Source of the DNA: Arthrobacter cupressi
GTDB lineage: Bacteria > Actinomycetota > Actinomycetes > Actinomycetales > Micrococcaceae
DNA length: 64,000 bases
Direction of reading: 5' to 3'
Assembly: GCF_900099975.1 (NCBI RefSeq)
Contig: NZ_FNEI01000002.1
Coordinates: forward strand, 224,427-288,426
Made by a program: the position numbers and the translations under genes. Below, piece by piece: positions 36,672-45,075 of the stretch. The notes under the pieces were generated by a model. That model ran no database searches, had not been told where the DNA came from, and saw nothing but the letters and a program-made list of their open reading frames with translations. How positions within the stretch are numbered: the stretch's first letter is position 1; each line of letters starts with the position of its first letter.

Positions 36672-37883
36672 ATGACTTCCCGGCCCGGCCTCCGTCCGTC
36701 CGCGCTGCCCACGACGGTGGCGTGGAGCCCCGCCATGGCCGCCTACGATTTCGGCCCGGGCCATCCCATGGCGCCGGCTCGCCTTGAACTGACGGCGCGG
36801 CTGGCCGATGCCCTCGGCCTCTTTGACCTGCCGCACGTTTCGCTCCGGGAACCGGACACCGCGTCCGACGCCGAACTCCAGCGGGTGCACAGCGCGGACT
36901 ACATTGCCGCGGTGCGGCGTGCGGGCGAAGACCCGACGGCGTCGGACCCGGAACGCGGGCTGGGAACCGAGGACGACCCCGCCTTCGCCGGAATGCACGA
37001 GGCCAGCGCCCGGCTGGCCGGAGCCTCCCTGCTCTGCGCCGAGGTTCTGCTTTCGGGCGCCTCGGTGCGTGCCGTGAATTTCGGCGGCGGCCTGCACCAC
37101 GCTTCGCGGGAACGCGCCAGCGGATTCTGCATCTACAACGACGCCGCCCTGGCCGTGCAACGGCTGCTGGACGGCGGCGTCGGCAAGGTCGCGTACATCG
37201 ACGTCGACGCACATCACGGCGACGGCACCCAGAGCATCTTCTGGGACGACCCCAGGGTGCTCACCATTTCCCTGCACGAATCGGGGCTGACCTTGTTCCC
37301 GGGCACTGGTTTCGCCAACGAGACCGGCGGGCCGCGCGCGCCGGGGACCGCCGTGAACGTCGCCCTGCCGGCCGGAACGGGCGACGCCGGCTGGTTGCGG
37401 GCGTTCCACGCCGTGGTTCCGCAGCTGGTGGGGGCGTTCGAGCCGGAGGTCATCGTCAGCCAGCACGGCTGCGACTCGCACGCCAACGACCCCCTCACGA
37501 ACCTCAACCTCAGCGTGGACGGCCAGCGCGAGGCCGCCACCGCCGTCGCCGGCCTGGCCGGCCGCTATTGCGGCAACCGGTGGATCGCCACCGGGGGAGG
37601 CGGGTACGACATCACCGGCGTGGTTCCCAGGACCTGGTCCCACCTGATCGGCATCGTGGCGCAGAACCCGGTTCCCGTGGGCACGCGCGTGCCGGAGGAA
37701 TGGCTTGAATACGTCCGGGAAAAGTTTGGCCGCAACGCACCCGAACGCATGGGGGACGACGTGGACATCTGGTGGCGTTCCTGGGAGGTCGGCTACGACC
37801 CCGCGGACCCCGTGGACCGCAGCATCATCGCCACCCGCAAGGAAGTCTTCCCGCTGCACGGGCTGGACCCCTGGTTCGACTGA
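36672..37883 (+). CDS. AcuC-type histone-deacetylase-family protein
   Basis: The protein has 403 residues. The zinc deacetylase motifs are GPGHPMAPARLELT, NFGGGLHHASRERASGFCIYND, YIDVDAHHGDGTQ and SQHGCDSHANDPLTNL, with GGGGYD near the end. In Bacillus, AcuC deacetylates acetyl-CoA synthetase, so AcsA (6.6-8.6 kb) is a plausible substrate. The ATG at 36672 follows TAGCCT (36659-36664) by 7 nt with no ribosome site, a leaderless layout. A TTG one codon upstream also opens the frame but is less likely. The gene is divergent from ktrB. Confidence 0.9.
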   Translation: MTSRPGLRPSALPTTVAWSPAMAAYDFGPGHPMAPARLELTARLADALGLFDLPHVSLREPDTASDAELQRVHSADYIAAVRRAGEDPTASDPERGLGTEDDPAFAGMHEASARLAGASLLCAEVLLSGASVRAVNFGGGLHHASRERASGFCIYNDAALAVQRLLDGGVGKVAYIDVDAHHGDGTQSIFWDDPRVLTISLHESGLTLFPGTGFANETGGPRAPGTAVNVALPAGTGDAGWLRAFHAVVPQLVGAFEPEVIVSQHGCDSHANDPLTNLNLSVDGQREAATAVAGLAGRYCGNRWIATGGGGYDITGVVPRTWSHLIGIVAQNPVPVGTRVPEEWLEYVREKFGRNAPERMGDDVDIWWRSWEVGYDPADPVDRSIIATRKEVFPLHGLDPWFD

Positions 37884-37919
37884 GTTCCGATTTCGCCTGA
37901 GCTGCCGGGGTCGACTGAG

Positions 37920-38396
37920 CTAGGCAGCCTTCTCCGTCTGGAACACCACGCCCGCGGCCCCGACCAGCCAGCCCAGCAGGGACAGCGCGAAGGCACCGAT
38001 GAGGTCCGTGGACGCAGTCCCCTTGACCAGCCAGACAATGAGGACCAGCAGGCCCACGGCCATGTAGACCATGATCGCCGCGATGATCCTGCCGGATAGC
38101 TTCGCGGCGACTTCCGCCGGGAAGGACACTCCGGGCTCGCCCGGCGGCGCTTCGTCCTGTCCGCGCTTGACCTCGGCGATCGTGAAGCCCAGGGCCGACG
38201 CCGTCAGGGAACCCAGCGATGTCGCCATCACTCCGGCGGCGGTCACCAAGGCACCGTTCAGCGCAGGGGCGGTTGCGGTACCTGTGGGAACCCACGTGCC
38301 CACGCGCAGGAGGACGGCGAGCCATACGGCGACGAAGAGGATCAGGAACACCGCGGCGATGATGTTGAACATCTGCCGCCGGAAGAAGTCAGCCAT
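37920..38396 (-). CDS. Four-span membrane protein, unknown
   Basis: The protein has 158 residues with four hydrophobic segments (about 9-32, 46-70, 105-125 and 133-152). The cytosolic loop KRGQDEAPPGEPGVSFPAEVAAKL is acidic and Pro-rich. No motif points to transport or catalysis. The start is uncertain: ATG at 38396 or GTG two codons upstream, with GGGGTG nearby. It converges on acuC and marks the edge of the AT-richer island. Confidence 0.7.
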   Translation of the reverse strand: MADFFRRQMFNIIAAVFLILFVAVWLAVLLRVGTWVPTGTATAPALNGALVTAAGVMATSLGSLTASALGFTIAEVKRGQDEAPPGEPGVSFPAEVAAKLSGRIIAAIMVYMAVGLLVLIVWLVKGTASTDLIGAFALSLLGWLVGAAGVVFQTEKAA

Positions 38397-38703
38397 GGCC
38401 ACGCACCCCGCCCCGCTCTGGCCGCGGCCTGATGGCCGCCTGGACCGTGTGATCGTTCTACCACTGACGTCCCTGGACGAAAAGGGGTGTGGCCAGGCAC
38501 CCGCGCAGGCGCGCTCGTTGGTGCAGTCTGATAAATCAGGAAGAAGATCCTCATGTGATGCAAAGCCACGGAAGGAATTTTTATGGGTTAGCAGAATGCC
38601 TGCGCTTGTTTCCTAAACATCCACGGGCACGAGCTTGACTTTCGGAGTCGTTCTGCAAGACTGGACACGCCTTGTGGGGGCGCATCATTGATATGTGGAG
38701 GAA
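38397..38703. other. Left edge of AT-rich island with promoter-like sequence
   Basis: GC drops along this 307-nt stretch. No credible coding frame is seen. TTGACT (38635-38640) and AAGACT (38657-38662), 16 nt apart, form a fair sigma-70 promoter reading toward the toxin-like gene. GGAGG at 38697-38701 is a strong ribosome site, only 2 nt before an ATG. Confidence 0.4.
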
Positions 38704-39481
38704 ATGCCATCGTTTGAAGGAAAATCGGCGCGAGTTTTGTTGCGATCGCTCTTGCCAGTTTGCTTGGGCTTGTTTCGGCGACGCAAGCATCCGCTGTTGA
38801 CGAAATTCCAATCACTCCCGATGTAATTGCTGAAGCAGATCGGATAGCCGTAGCGGATCCTCTCACCGACGACGAGATGGAAGAGATCGCTGAGGCGTTT
38901 GCTCAGGAATACTCTGCAGAGCAGAAGCTGTCTGTCTCCGAGCTGAAGAAGCTTGATTCTCAGCTTGCTAGCGGCGAATTGACCGTATGGGCAAACGGTC
39001 GGCAGGTTCAGCCGGGAAGAACGAGGCAGGTACAGGGCGCGTCTTCTCGCGCAGAGCTCAATCCTATGGCTATCTTTGTCCCTCAGACCTGGGCGGCCTG
39101 TGGAGCGTTTGATCCCGAATACAAGAATGTGCGGACTTTCTATTTGAATACCATTCCGTATACGTATCGCCCTGTCTATCTGAAATGCGGAACAAGCGGG
39201 TGGGGTATCGCCATATTCTGTCCAGGCATATGACGGACTGGCAAAATAAGGCTATATATGTTGGAGCGAACTGGCGTGAGATGGCCGACTTTGCGATCAC
39301 CGATGCACTTCAACATGTCTACAGTGGCACATATAACCCGATCAATCAGACCTATTCCTACCGCGGTGTTGTTGAGCTTAGGCGATATGACGGGAAAACG
39401 ATGCACACTTTCTATCCCCGTGTTGCAGTTTCGGCGGGAGACTATCGGATCATCACCGCATTCCCTAGTAGCACGAGGTAG
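38704..39481 (+). pseudogene. Secreted toxin-like protein, broken by two frameshifts
   Basis: Three frames must be joined to read one coherent protein of about 255 residues. From the ATG at 38704, adding one base near 38716 gives a signal peptide ending LGLVSATQASA. The open frame then runs through acidic, Ala/Glu-rich sequence to YLKCGTSGWG. There a second missing base, near 39205, shifts into GYRHILSRHMTDWQNKA and ends HTFYPRVAVSAGDYRIITAFP. The HI..RH motif and terminal RIITAFP recall barnase/EndoU/ColicinE5/RelE-like (BECR) nuclease toxins; this is inference. GC is about 42-53% in rows counted by hand, well below neighbours. A small gene follows 3 nt later. Confidence 0.6.
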
Positions 39482-39484
39482 ACG

Positions 39485-39808
39485 ATGAAGGATTATGCCC
39501 GGTTCATTTCCCAGCTGAAGTATGTGCTTTCAAATGACGGCCGGGTCGATGTCGAGGGCGCGGATGGTCAAGCTACGGTGGCATTCACCACTCGGGACGG
39601 TCGGCGTTTCGACTTCAGGGCAAGTTTGGACGAGATTTACAGACTCGTCGAGCTAAACGACAGCGAAATACTCTCCCGCGCCGAGGATTCGTCGCCCCTG
39701 GAAGCGCAGCTGAGGTTGTTCTCGGTCCATGTGTGGGAAGCAGTGGAGACCGCCGCGGATGACGCACGCTTCTTTGAAGTGCGGGACTTCGGAGTCGTCG
39801 CTGTCTGA
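39485..39808 (+). CDS. Small acidic protein, candidate immunity partner
   Basis: The protein has 107 residues and is intact. It begins MKDYARFISQLKYVLSNDGR, continues with a short beta-rich part (VDVEGADGQATVAFTTRDGRRFDFRA) and ends in acidic helices (LVELNDSEILSRAEDSSPLEAQ). There is no signal peptide. It starts 3 nt after the toxin-like frame ends. Small size, acidity, cytoplasmic location and tight linkage are what an immunity protein would show, but I recognise no family and the role is inferred from position only. Confidence 0.65.
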   Translation: MKDYARFISQLKYVLSNDGRVDVEGADGQATVAFTTRDGRRFDFRASLDEIYRLVELNDSEILSRAEDSSPLEAQLRLFSVHVWEAVETAADDARFFEVRDFGVVAV

Positions 39809-39888
39809 GGCTCCCCTCCGTTCCGACGCGCTCCTGCACGGCGAAATAGTTGATGCCTTTTGACGTATATGTCGCTAGGGTGGGAGGC

Positions 39889-40449
39889 ATGGTGACTGAC
39901 GACGTATTTGCCGTCATTGCTGAGGCGACCCGGCGTGACATCCTGGTTTCCCTCCGCTCTGGGGACAAGGCTGTGGGGGAACTGGTCCAGGAGCTCGAAG
40001 CCAGCCAGCCCACCATTTCCAAGCACTTGAAAGTGCTCCGCGAGGCAGACCTCGTCAGCATGCGCGCCCAGGGGCAGAAGCGCTACTACGCGCTGAACCC
40101 GAAGCCCCTCGCCGGGATTGCCAGCTGGCTGGAAACGTTCGACGTCGGCCCTTCCGCATCCGCTGCTTCCGACGCCGCTTCAGCGGCAGCCACGCCGGAT
40201 CAGCGCGCCGGTGCCGGACAGGCGGCCCAGCCGGCCGCCGTCGGGACCCGACAGGCACCGGCAGTAGCGGGCCAGCCCCTTGACGCAGCACAGCCGGCAC
40301 AGGAAGGTGTTCCTGCACCGGCTGCGGTGGATGACACCGTTCCTCAGCAGATCGGCCGCACGGTGGGCCGCGCCGCCACGAGGGCCGCGGACCTGCTCGC
40401 CAAGCTGCCGGACCTGCCCAACCTGCCCAAGTTTGGCCGGAAGAAGTAG
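39889..40449 (+). CDS. ArsR-family regulator with long Ala/Pro tail
   Basis: The protein has 186 residues. The first 80 form a standard ArsR winged helix: VFAVIAEATRRDILVSLRSG, then ELEASQPTISKHLKVLREADLV and GQKRYYALNP. A 70-residue Ala/Pro/Gln linker follows. The last 35 residues, IGRTVGRAATRAADLLAKLP and PNLPKFGRKK, form a basic amphipathic helix and tail. No metal-ligand cysteines are seen. The ATG lies 7 nt after TAGGGT (39876-39881); GGGAGG is too close to act as a normal site. The target is unknown. Confidence 0.83.
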   Translation: MVTDDVFAVIAEATRRDILVSLRSGDKAVGELVQELEASQPTISKHLKVLREADLVSMRAQGQKRYYALNPKPLAGIASWLETFDVGPSASAASDAASAAATPDQRAGAGQAAQPAAVGTRQAPAVAGQPLDAAQPAQEGVPAPAAVDDTVPQQIGRTVGRAATRAADLLAKLPDLPNLPKFGRKK

Positions 40450-40465
40450 CGCTTCCCTCAACTAG

Positions 40466-40513
40466 CTAGCAGTTAATGCCGTTTTGAGCGCTCAAAACGG
40501 CATTAACTGCTAG
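40466..40513. repeat. 48-bp perfect palindrome
   Basis: Positions 40466-40489 and 40490-40513 are exact reverse complements (CTAGCAGTTAATGCCGTTTT... mirrored about GAGC|GCTC). The right arm includes the lldD stop codon TAG (40510-40512). It lies between the convergent arsR-like and lldD genes, so it can act as a bidirectional terminator. A diverged copy of its 42-bp core is found at 61225-61266, making it a dispersed element. Confidence 0.9.
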
Positions 40514-41850
40514 TCAGTTTGGGAGGACCGTCCGCCCTGCAGCAGCCGCACGTGCTCCGGGTTCAGTTCGGAGATCTTCGTGACGCCCAGCAGGGCCATG
40601 GTGCGGGCCATGTCCTTCTCCAGGATCTGGATGGTCCGGTCCACGCCGGCACGGCCGCCGGCCATTAGCCCGTAGAGGTAGGCGCGGCCGATCAGGGCAA
40701 AGTCGGCGCCGAGCGCCAGCGCCGCAACGATGTCGGCGCCGCTCATAATGCCTGTGTCCAGCATGACTGCGGCCCCGGAGTTCCGTTCCTTGACGGCGGC
40801 GGAAACCCCTGGCAGCAAGTGCAGCGGAATCGGGGCCCGATCCAGCTGGCGGCCGCCGTGGTTGGAGACCACCACGCCGTCGGCCCCGTGGTCCACCACC
40901 TTCACGGCGTCCTCCACGGTCTGGATGCCCTTGACCACGAGCTTGCCCTTCCAGGTTTCGCGCAGCCAGTCGAGGTCGTCGAAGGTCAGAGTGGGGTCGA
41001 ACATCGAGTTGATCAGCTCGGCCACCGTGCCCGTGTACCGGGACAAGGAGGCGAAAGTCAGCGGCTCGTGGGTGAGGAAATTGAACCACCAGGCCGGCCT
41101 GTAGGACGCATCGACGACGGTCCTCAGGGTCAGGGCCGGGGGAATGGTCATGCCGTTGCGGACGTCCCGCAGCCGTGCCCCGGCCACGGCGGTGTCCACG
41201 GTGACCATGAGGGTATCGTTGCCGGCCGCGGCGGCGCGTTCGATCAGCTCGAGTGAACGCTCGCGGTCCGTCCACAGGTACAGCTGGAACCAATTGCGTC
41301 CGTGCGGCGCCGCGGCGGCCACGTCCTCGATCGAGGCCGTGCCCATCGTGGACAGGGTGTAGGGGATGCCTGCGGCCTCGGCGGCCTGGGAGCCGGCGTA
41401 TTCGCCCTCGGACTGCATCATCCGGGTGAAGCCGGTGGGGGCGATGCCGAAGGGGAGGCGGGCGGCCCTGCCGAGGATGTCCGTGCTGAGATCGATGCTG
41501 GACACATTGCGGAGGATCCCAGGGCGGAACTCGATGTCCTGGAAGGCCTGGCGTGCGCGGCGCAGGCTGATTTCGGCTTCGGCGGCACCGTCCGTGTAGT
41601 CGAAGGGCGCCTGCGGGGTGCGACGCTTGGCGATGTCCCGCAACTCCCAGATGGTGGAGGCGCGCTTGAGCCGGGCGGCGTTGCTGAACTCCGGCTTCTT
41701 GAACTGCATCAGCGGGGCCAGGTCCGCGTATTTGGGTATCCGGCGCTTGAGGGCCGGCGGGTTAACGACGGCGGAGCTGCCGTTGGGTGCCGCGGCGGCG
41801 CTGTTGTTCGCAGCGGCTGTGCCGCTGGTGGGCTGGACGGTCTGCGTCAT
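40510..41850 (-). CDS. lldD: FMN-dependent L-lactate dehydrogenase
   Basis: The protein has 446 residues, of the FMN alpha-hydroxy-acid dehydrogenase family. FMN-site and catalytic stretches are [55 protein letters not shown] and [11 protein letters not shown] with the active-site His. [20 protein letters not shown] follows. It oxidises L-lactate to pyruvate, passing electrons to the menaquinone pool. A 60-residue Ala/Asn-rich N-terminal extension is unusual. GGAGA supports the ATG. The divergent GntR gene and twin operators indicate lactate-responsive control. Confidence 0.9.
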   Translation of the reverse strand: MTQTVQPTSGTAAANNSAAAAPNGSSAVVNPPALKRRIPKYADLAPLMQFKKPEFSNAARLKRASTIWELRDIAKRRTPQAPFDYTDGAAEAEISLRRARQAFQDIEFRPGILRNVSSIDLSTDILGRAARLPFGIAPTGFTRMMQSEGEYAGSQAAEAAGIPYTLSTMGTASIEDVAAAAPHGRNWFQLYLWTDRERSLELIERAAAAGNDTLMVTVDTAVAGARLRDVRNGMTIPPALTLRTVVDASYRPAWWFNFLTHEPLTFASLSRYTGTVAELINSMFDPTLTFDDLDWLRETWKGKLVVKGIQTVEDAVKVVDHGADGVVVSNHGGRQLDRAPIPLHLLPGVSAAVKERNSGAAVMLDTGIMSGADIVAALALGADFALIGRAYLYGLMAGGRAGVDRTIQILEKDMARTMALLGVTKISELNPEHVRLLQGGRSSQTD

Positions 41851-41870
41851 GGTGGTCTCCGGACTCGCTG

Positions 41871-41912
41871 GTGTGGTTGGACCACACTTTATTCCATGTG
41901 GTCTGACCACAT
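41871..41912. promoter_or_regulatory. Twin LldR-type operators between lldD and lldR
   Basis: Two dyads share TGTGGT-N3-ACCACA: GTGTGGTTGGACCACAC (41871-41887) and ATGTGGTCTGACCACAT (41896-41912), with centres 25 bp apart. A TAAAGT -10 for lldD (minus, 41886-41891) lies between them. The lldR -10 TAGAAT (41917-41922) lies just beyond the second. FadR-type GntR regulators bind such TGGT-N3-ACCA sites, so both promoters should be repressed together. Confidence 0.8.
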
Positions 41913-41928
41913 CAAGTAGAATTCCGGC

Positions 41929-42618
41929 ATGCGAACCCACGAACTCGTCCTGGAGTGGATCGAAAAGCAGTTCTCCGACGGCAAGCTCCTGCTCGGGGGC
42001 CGGCTGCCGGCTGAGCGCGCCCTCGCGGAGCAGCTCCGGGTGTCCCGGACGTCCGTGCGCGAGGCGATCCGGATCCTCGAAGCCATGGGTGTGGTCCGCG
42101 CGGGGGTGGGCTCGGGCAAGGACGCCGGAACCGTGGTCATCGCGGACCCGGCCGCGGCCCTCGGATCCGCGCTGCGCCTGCACGCGGCCACCCGGCACCT
42201 ACCGGTGGCCGACATCGTGGAGACCCGCGTGCTGCTGGAATCATGGGCAGTTTCAAGGGCCCGGCCGGGGTCGCCGGCCCTTGCAGAGGCTGCCGTCCTC
42301 CTCGACGAAATGGACGCCGCCCCGGGAGCCGAAGACTTCCTGGCCCTGGACGTCCGTTTCCACCTCGCCCTGGCCGAGGCGGCGGGCAACGTGGTGGTGA
42401 GCGCCATGATGGCCTCCCTGCGCGAAGCCATCGAAGGGTACGCCGCCGAGCTGACGAAGAACCTGCCGGACTGGGATGCCACCGCCCGGCGGCTCCGGGC
42501 CGAGCACCGTGCCATCCTGACGGCGGTGAACGCGGGCGACGGCGGCAAAGCGGCCGCGCTGGTGGGCGCACACATCGAGGGCTACTACCGCGAAGCCGGG
42601 CTCGGCGCCTCCGCCTGA
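41929..42618 (+). CDS. lldR: FadR-subfamily GntR regulator of lactate use
   Basis: The protein has 229 residues. The GntR winged helix is [37 protein letters not shown] (about 20-57). The all-helical FCD effector domain has [11 protein letters not shown], the metal-site pattern [14 protein letters not shown] and [13 protein letters not shown]. It is divergent from lldD with two shared operators, so a lactate-responsive repressor is the likely role. The ATG lies 6 nt after TAGAAT (41917-41922), a leaderless start. Confidence 0.87.
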   Translation: MRTHELVLEWIEKQFSDGKLLLGGRLPAERALAEQLRVSRTSVREAIRILEAMGVVRAGVGSGKDAGTVVIADPAAALGSALRLHAATRHLPVADIVETRVLLESWAVSRARPGSPALAEAAVLLDEMDAAPGAEDFLALDVRFHLALAEAAGNVVVSAMMASLREAIEGYAAELTKNLPDWDATARRLRAEHRAILTAVNAGDGGKAAALVGAHIEGYYREAGLGASA

Positions 42619-42656
42619 GATCTCCCTCCCCGGCAGTTCGCCGCGTTCCGGGTGAA

Positions 42657-43670
42657 TCAGGCCTTCGGGGGAGCGGTGCTGCCGCGGATTTCCAGGTGCG
42701 GCTCGAAATGGTCGGTGGGGGACTCGGCGTCGGCCTGCTTAATGTGTTCGCGCATCCGGCGCCAGGCAAGGCTGCCCAGCTGGGTGATCGGCACGGCAGC
42801 GGTGGTCAGGCCCGGCATGGTGTAGCGGGCGAAGGGCATGTCGTCGTACCCCGTGATCGAGAGGTCTTCCGGCACACGGATTCCGCGTTCGCTCAATCCG
42901 TGCAGCAGGCCCATGGCCGCCACGTCGTTGAACACCAGGATGCCCGTGGCCCCGCAGGAGGCGACGGCGTCGCTTGCCTCGTTGCCGGCGTCGTAGGTGT
43001 TTCCCCCGGGGATGAACTGCAGCTCGACCTCCGGGTAGTCCTGGACGAACTTCTCCAGCCCGCGCAGGCGCTGAACGTTCGAGGCGCTGCGCTCCGGGCC
43101 GGTCAGGTAGGCGATCCTGCGGTGTCCCAGTTCCACCAGGTGCGCACCGAGCTGCTGGATGCCGTGCCCGTAGTCCACCACCAGGCTGGGGGTGGAGGAA
43201 TGCTCGGTGGTGCGGTTGATCAGCACCAGCGGATGCAGTGTGGGTGCGAGTTCTTCGAGGTCGTCCTGGCTCATGCGGGGGGCGCAAAGCACGACGCCGT
43301 CGCAGCGCCGGCGTGCCTCGCCGGCCAGGATCGCTTCCTCGCTGGAGACCTCGGAGGAGTCCGCGATCAGCACCCGGTAGCCGTCTCGCGCGGCGGCGAT
43401 GCTGACGTCCCGGAGGATCGACTGGAAGGTGGGGTTCGACAGGTCCGGCACAACGATGCCGATGGTTTCCGTTTTGCCCAGGGCCAGGCTGCGTCCCACC
43501 GGATTCGGTTTGTACTTCAGCTCGGCGGCGGCAGCCTGGACCCGCGCGGCGATGGCGGAATTCACGGTGGTGTTGCCATTCATCACCCGTGAAACGGTGG
43601 CGTGCGAAACTCCGGCCCGTGCCGCCACGTCTCCGATTCCGACGCGGCGCCGTGTGCTCCGATCTGCCAT
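42657..43670 (-). CDS. LacI-family transcriptional regulator
   Basis: The protein has 337 residues. The HTH and hinge are GIGDVAARAGVSHATVSRVMNGNTTVNSAIAARV. A periplasmic-binding-protein-like sensor follows (IGIVVPDLSNPTFQSILRDV ... AYLTGPERSASNVQRLRGLEKF ... SITGYDDMPFARYTMPGLTT). The start at 43670 (MADRST) is supported by GAAGGA. A GGGAAACGTTTTCTC dyad about 95 nt upstream suggests autoregulation. The sugar effector and target genes are not shown by the neighbours. Confidence 0.9.
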   Translation of the reverse strand: MADRSTRRRVGIGDVAARAGVSHATVSRVMNGNTTVNSAIAARVQAAAAELKYKPNPVGRSLALGKTETIGIVVPDLSNPTFQSILRDVSIAAARDGYRVLIADSSEVSSEEAILAGEARRRCDGVVLCAPRMSQDDLEELAPTLHPLVLINRTTEHSSTPSLVVDYGHGIQQLGAHLVELGHRRIAYLTGPERSASNVQRLRGLEKFVQDYPEVELQFIPGGNTYDAGNEASDAVASCGATGILVFNDVAAMGLLHGLSERGIRVPEDLSITGYDDMPFARYTMPGLTTAAVPITQLGSLAWRRMREHIKQADAESPTDHFEPHLEIRGSTAPPKA

Positions 43671-43764
43671 GGCTTCCTTCTTGACGCTGCCTGTCCTAGC
43701 TCCTGACTGTCCACACCGCAACCGGCGGCCGGTCAGTTCTCCTGGCGCCGAGTCTAGCGACTTT

Positions 43765-43781
43765 TGGGAAACGTTTTCTCA
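43765..43781. promoter_or_regulatory. LacI-family operator
   Basis: TGGGAAACGTTTTCTCA is a near-palindrome centred on CG, the classic LacI/CcpA-type operator core. It lies between the LacI gene and the divergent Ig-like protein gene, so it may control one or both. Confidence 0.55.
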
Positions 43782-43933
43782 GGATGTCCTTCCATTGCGC
43801 CCGCTCTCCAGGGCGGTTGCCGAAAACCGGGTATCCGGCAACGGGAAACGGGTCTATCCTTGTGCCGTCGGCCGTTCACTGTCACGAAGATGCTGGGGCT
43901 TTCCCTGACAATCCTGTCGGGAAGAAGGAAGCT

Positions 43934-44965
43934 GTGTTCACTACCCAGTCCGGAAGCGCCTTCCGCCGCGCCCTGATCCTTGTGGCTGCATTGCTGCTGA
44001 TGCCCTCGTTCGCCGCGGCGCCGGTGCACGCAGCGGATACCCTGGCCGCCGTCGATGTGACCGCCAACGGCAATTTCCAGCTGGTCTTCCCCGGCCAGCC
44101 GGCACAGGTGGTGGGCCAGGTGCTGCCGGTGTATCCCACATCGCTGGTGCCCACGGGAACAGTCACCCTCCTGCCGGACGACGCGGACACCCCGCTTGAC
44201 GTTTCCGGGCTCAGCAACGACATCCTGCCCGGACTGTTCGTCCTCATCGCGCCGCCCCTGGACCTTGGCACGCACTATTTCCGTGCCGCGTATTCGGGCG
44301 ATGCGAACTTTGCCCCGAAAACCATCCGCTTTCCCATCGTGGTGATCAGCGGACCGGAAACCGCAACCTCGCTGGCGCTGAGTCCGGCCGGCGGTTCCGT
44401 TGCAGGCGAGACGGTCGTGATGACGGCCCAGGTCTCAGCGCTGGACGGTCCGCTCACCGGTGAGCCTCTCGGCGAGGTCACGTTCACGGTCGACGGCGTC
44501 GACGTCGCCACAGTGGCCGTCAGCACCGGCTGGGTGGCCGTTTTCAGTACGTCCGCGTTGACCGTCGGGACCCACTCGGTTTCGGCGGCGTACCAGCACC
44601 AGGCAGGGGACTACTTCGCCTCAGCGTCGCCGGTCCTCTCCTATACGGTTTCGGCGCCGCCCACGGCTGAGGTCCGTGCGCAATTCCGGGTCAGTCCCCA
44701 CGGCACCGTACAGGCAGGTGAGCCCGTGACCGCCCGTGCCGTGATCGAACCGCGGCTCGTGCACGGCCCGACTCCCACAGGCCTGGTGCAGTTCTACGAC
44801 GGGAGCACACCGGTGGGGGAGCCCGCGGAACTGGCTGCCGGAACCGCCGCATTTGTCTATCAGCAGTTGGGTCCGGGCAAGCATGTGCTCAAGGCAAAGT
44901 ACCTCGGCTCAAGCCTGTATCTCCCGGCATTCACGCCGTCGCGGACGGTGACTGTTACGGGATGA
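43934..44965 (+). CDS. Secreted Ig-like-repeat protein
   Basis: The protein has 343 residues. A signal peptide (RRALILVAALLLMPSFAAAPVHA, cleavage before ADTLAAV) precedes three bacterial Ig-like domains. Each shows the G.VTF..G....G.A.L..G....YSG pattern: PTGTVTLLPDDADTPL with YSGDANFAP, GEVTFTVDGVDV and TGLVQFYDGSTPVGE with KAKYLGSSLYLPA. No LPXTG or other wall anchor is present, so it is probably released or loosely cell-associated. GAAGGA 5 nt upstream supports the GTG start; a longer open frame upstream lacks support. The function is unknown; adhesion is possible. Confidence 0.8.
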   Translation: MFTTQSGSAFRRALILVAALLLMPSFAAAPVHAADTLAAVDVTANGNFQLVFPGQPAQVVGQVLPVYPTSLVPTGTVTLLPDDADTPLDVSGLSNDILPGLFVLIAPPLDLGTHYFRAAYSGDANFAPKTIRFPIVVISGPETATSLALSPAGGSVAGETVVMTAQVSALDGPLTGEPLGEVTFTVDGVDVATVAVSTGWVAVFSTSALTVGTHSVSAAYQHQAGDYFASASPVLSYTVSAPPTAEVRAQFRVSPHGTVQAGEPVTARAVIEPRLVHGPTPTGLVQFYDGSTPVGEPAELAAGTAAFVYQQLGPGKHVLKAKYLGSSLYLPAFTPSRTVTVTG

Positions 44966-44979
44966 GACAGGAACCGGTT

Positions 44980-45009
44980 TTGCGGCCGGGGTGCCTTCAT
45001 GGCTATGGT
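44980..45009 (+). promoter_or_regulatory. Promoter of the aroF leader transcript
   Basis: TTGCGG (-35) and TATGGT (-10, 45004-45009) are separated by about 18 bp. The -10 ends 6 nt before the leader-peptide ATG, so the mRNA would begin at or next to that codon. Confidence 0.6.
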
Positions 45010-45015
45010 GTGTCC

Positions 45016-45075
45016 ATGACTAAGCGTTGGTATGCGTATTTTTCGTTGGCTCTGGAGGGGCCCGCGTCTAACTGA
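45016..45075 (+). CDS. Aromatic leader peptide of aroF
   Basis: This 19-codon frame, MTKRWYAYFSLALEGPASN, ends in TGA at 45073-45075. Trp5, Tyr6, Tyr8 and Phe9 fall within five codons, exactly the residues whose scarcity should raise DAHP synthase. It lacks a ribosome site but starts 6 nt after TATGGT. Its 3' half overlaps the first arm of an RNA hairpin (45048-45058). The layout is that of a ribosome-stalling attenuator, comparable to the aroR leader of Corynebacterium glutamicum. Confidence 0.8.
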   Translation: MTKRWYAYFSLALEGPASN

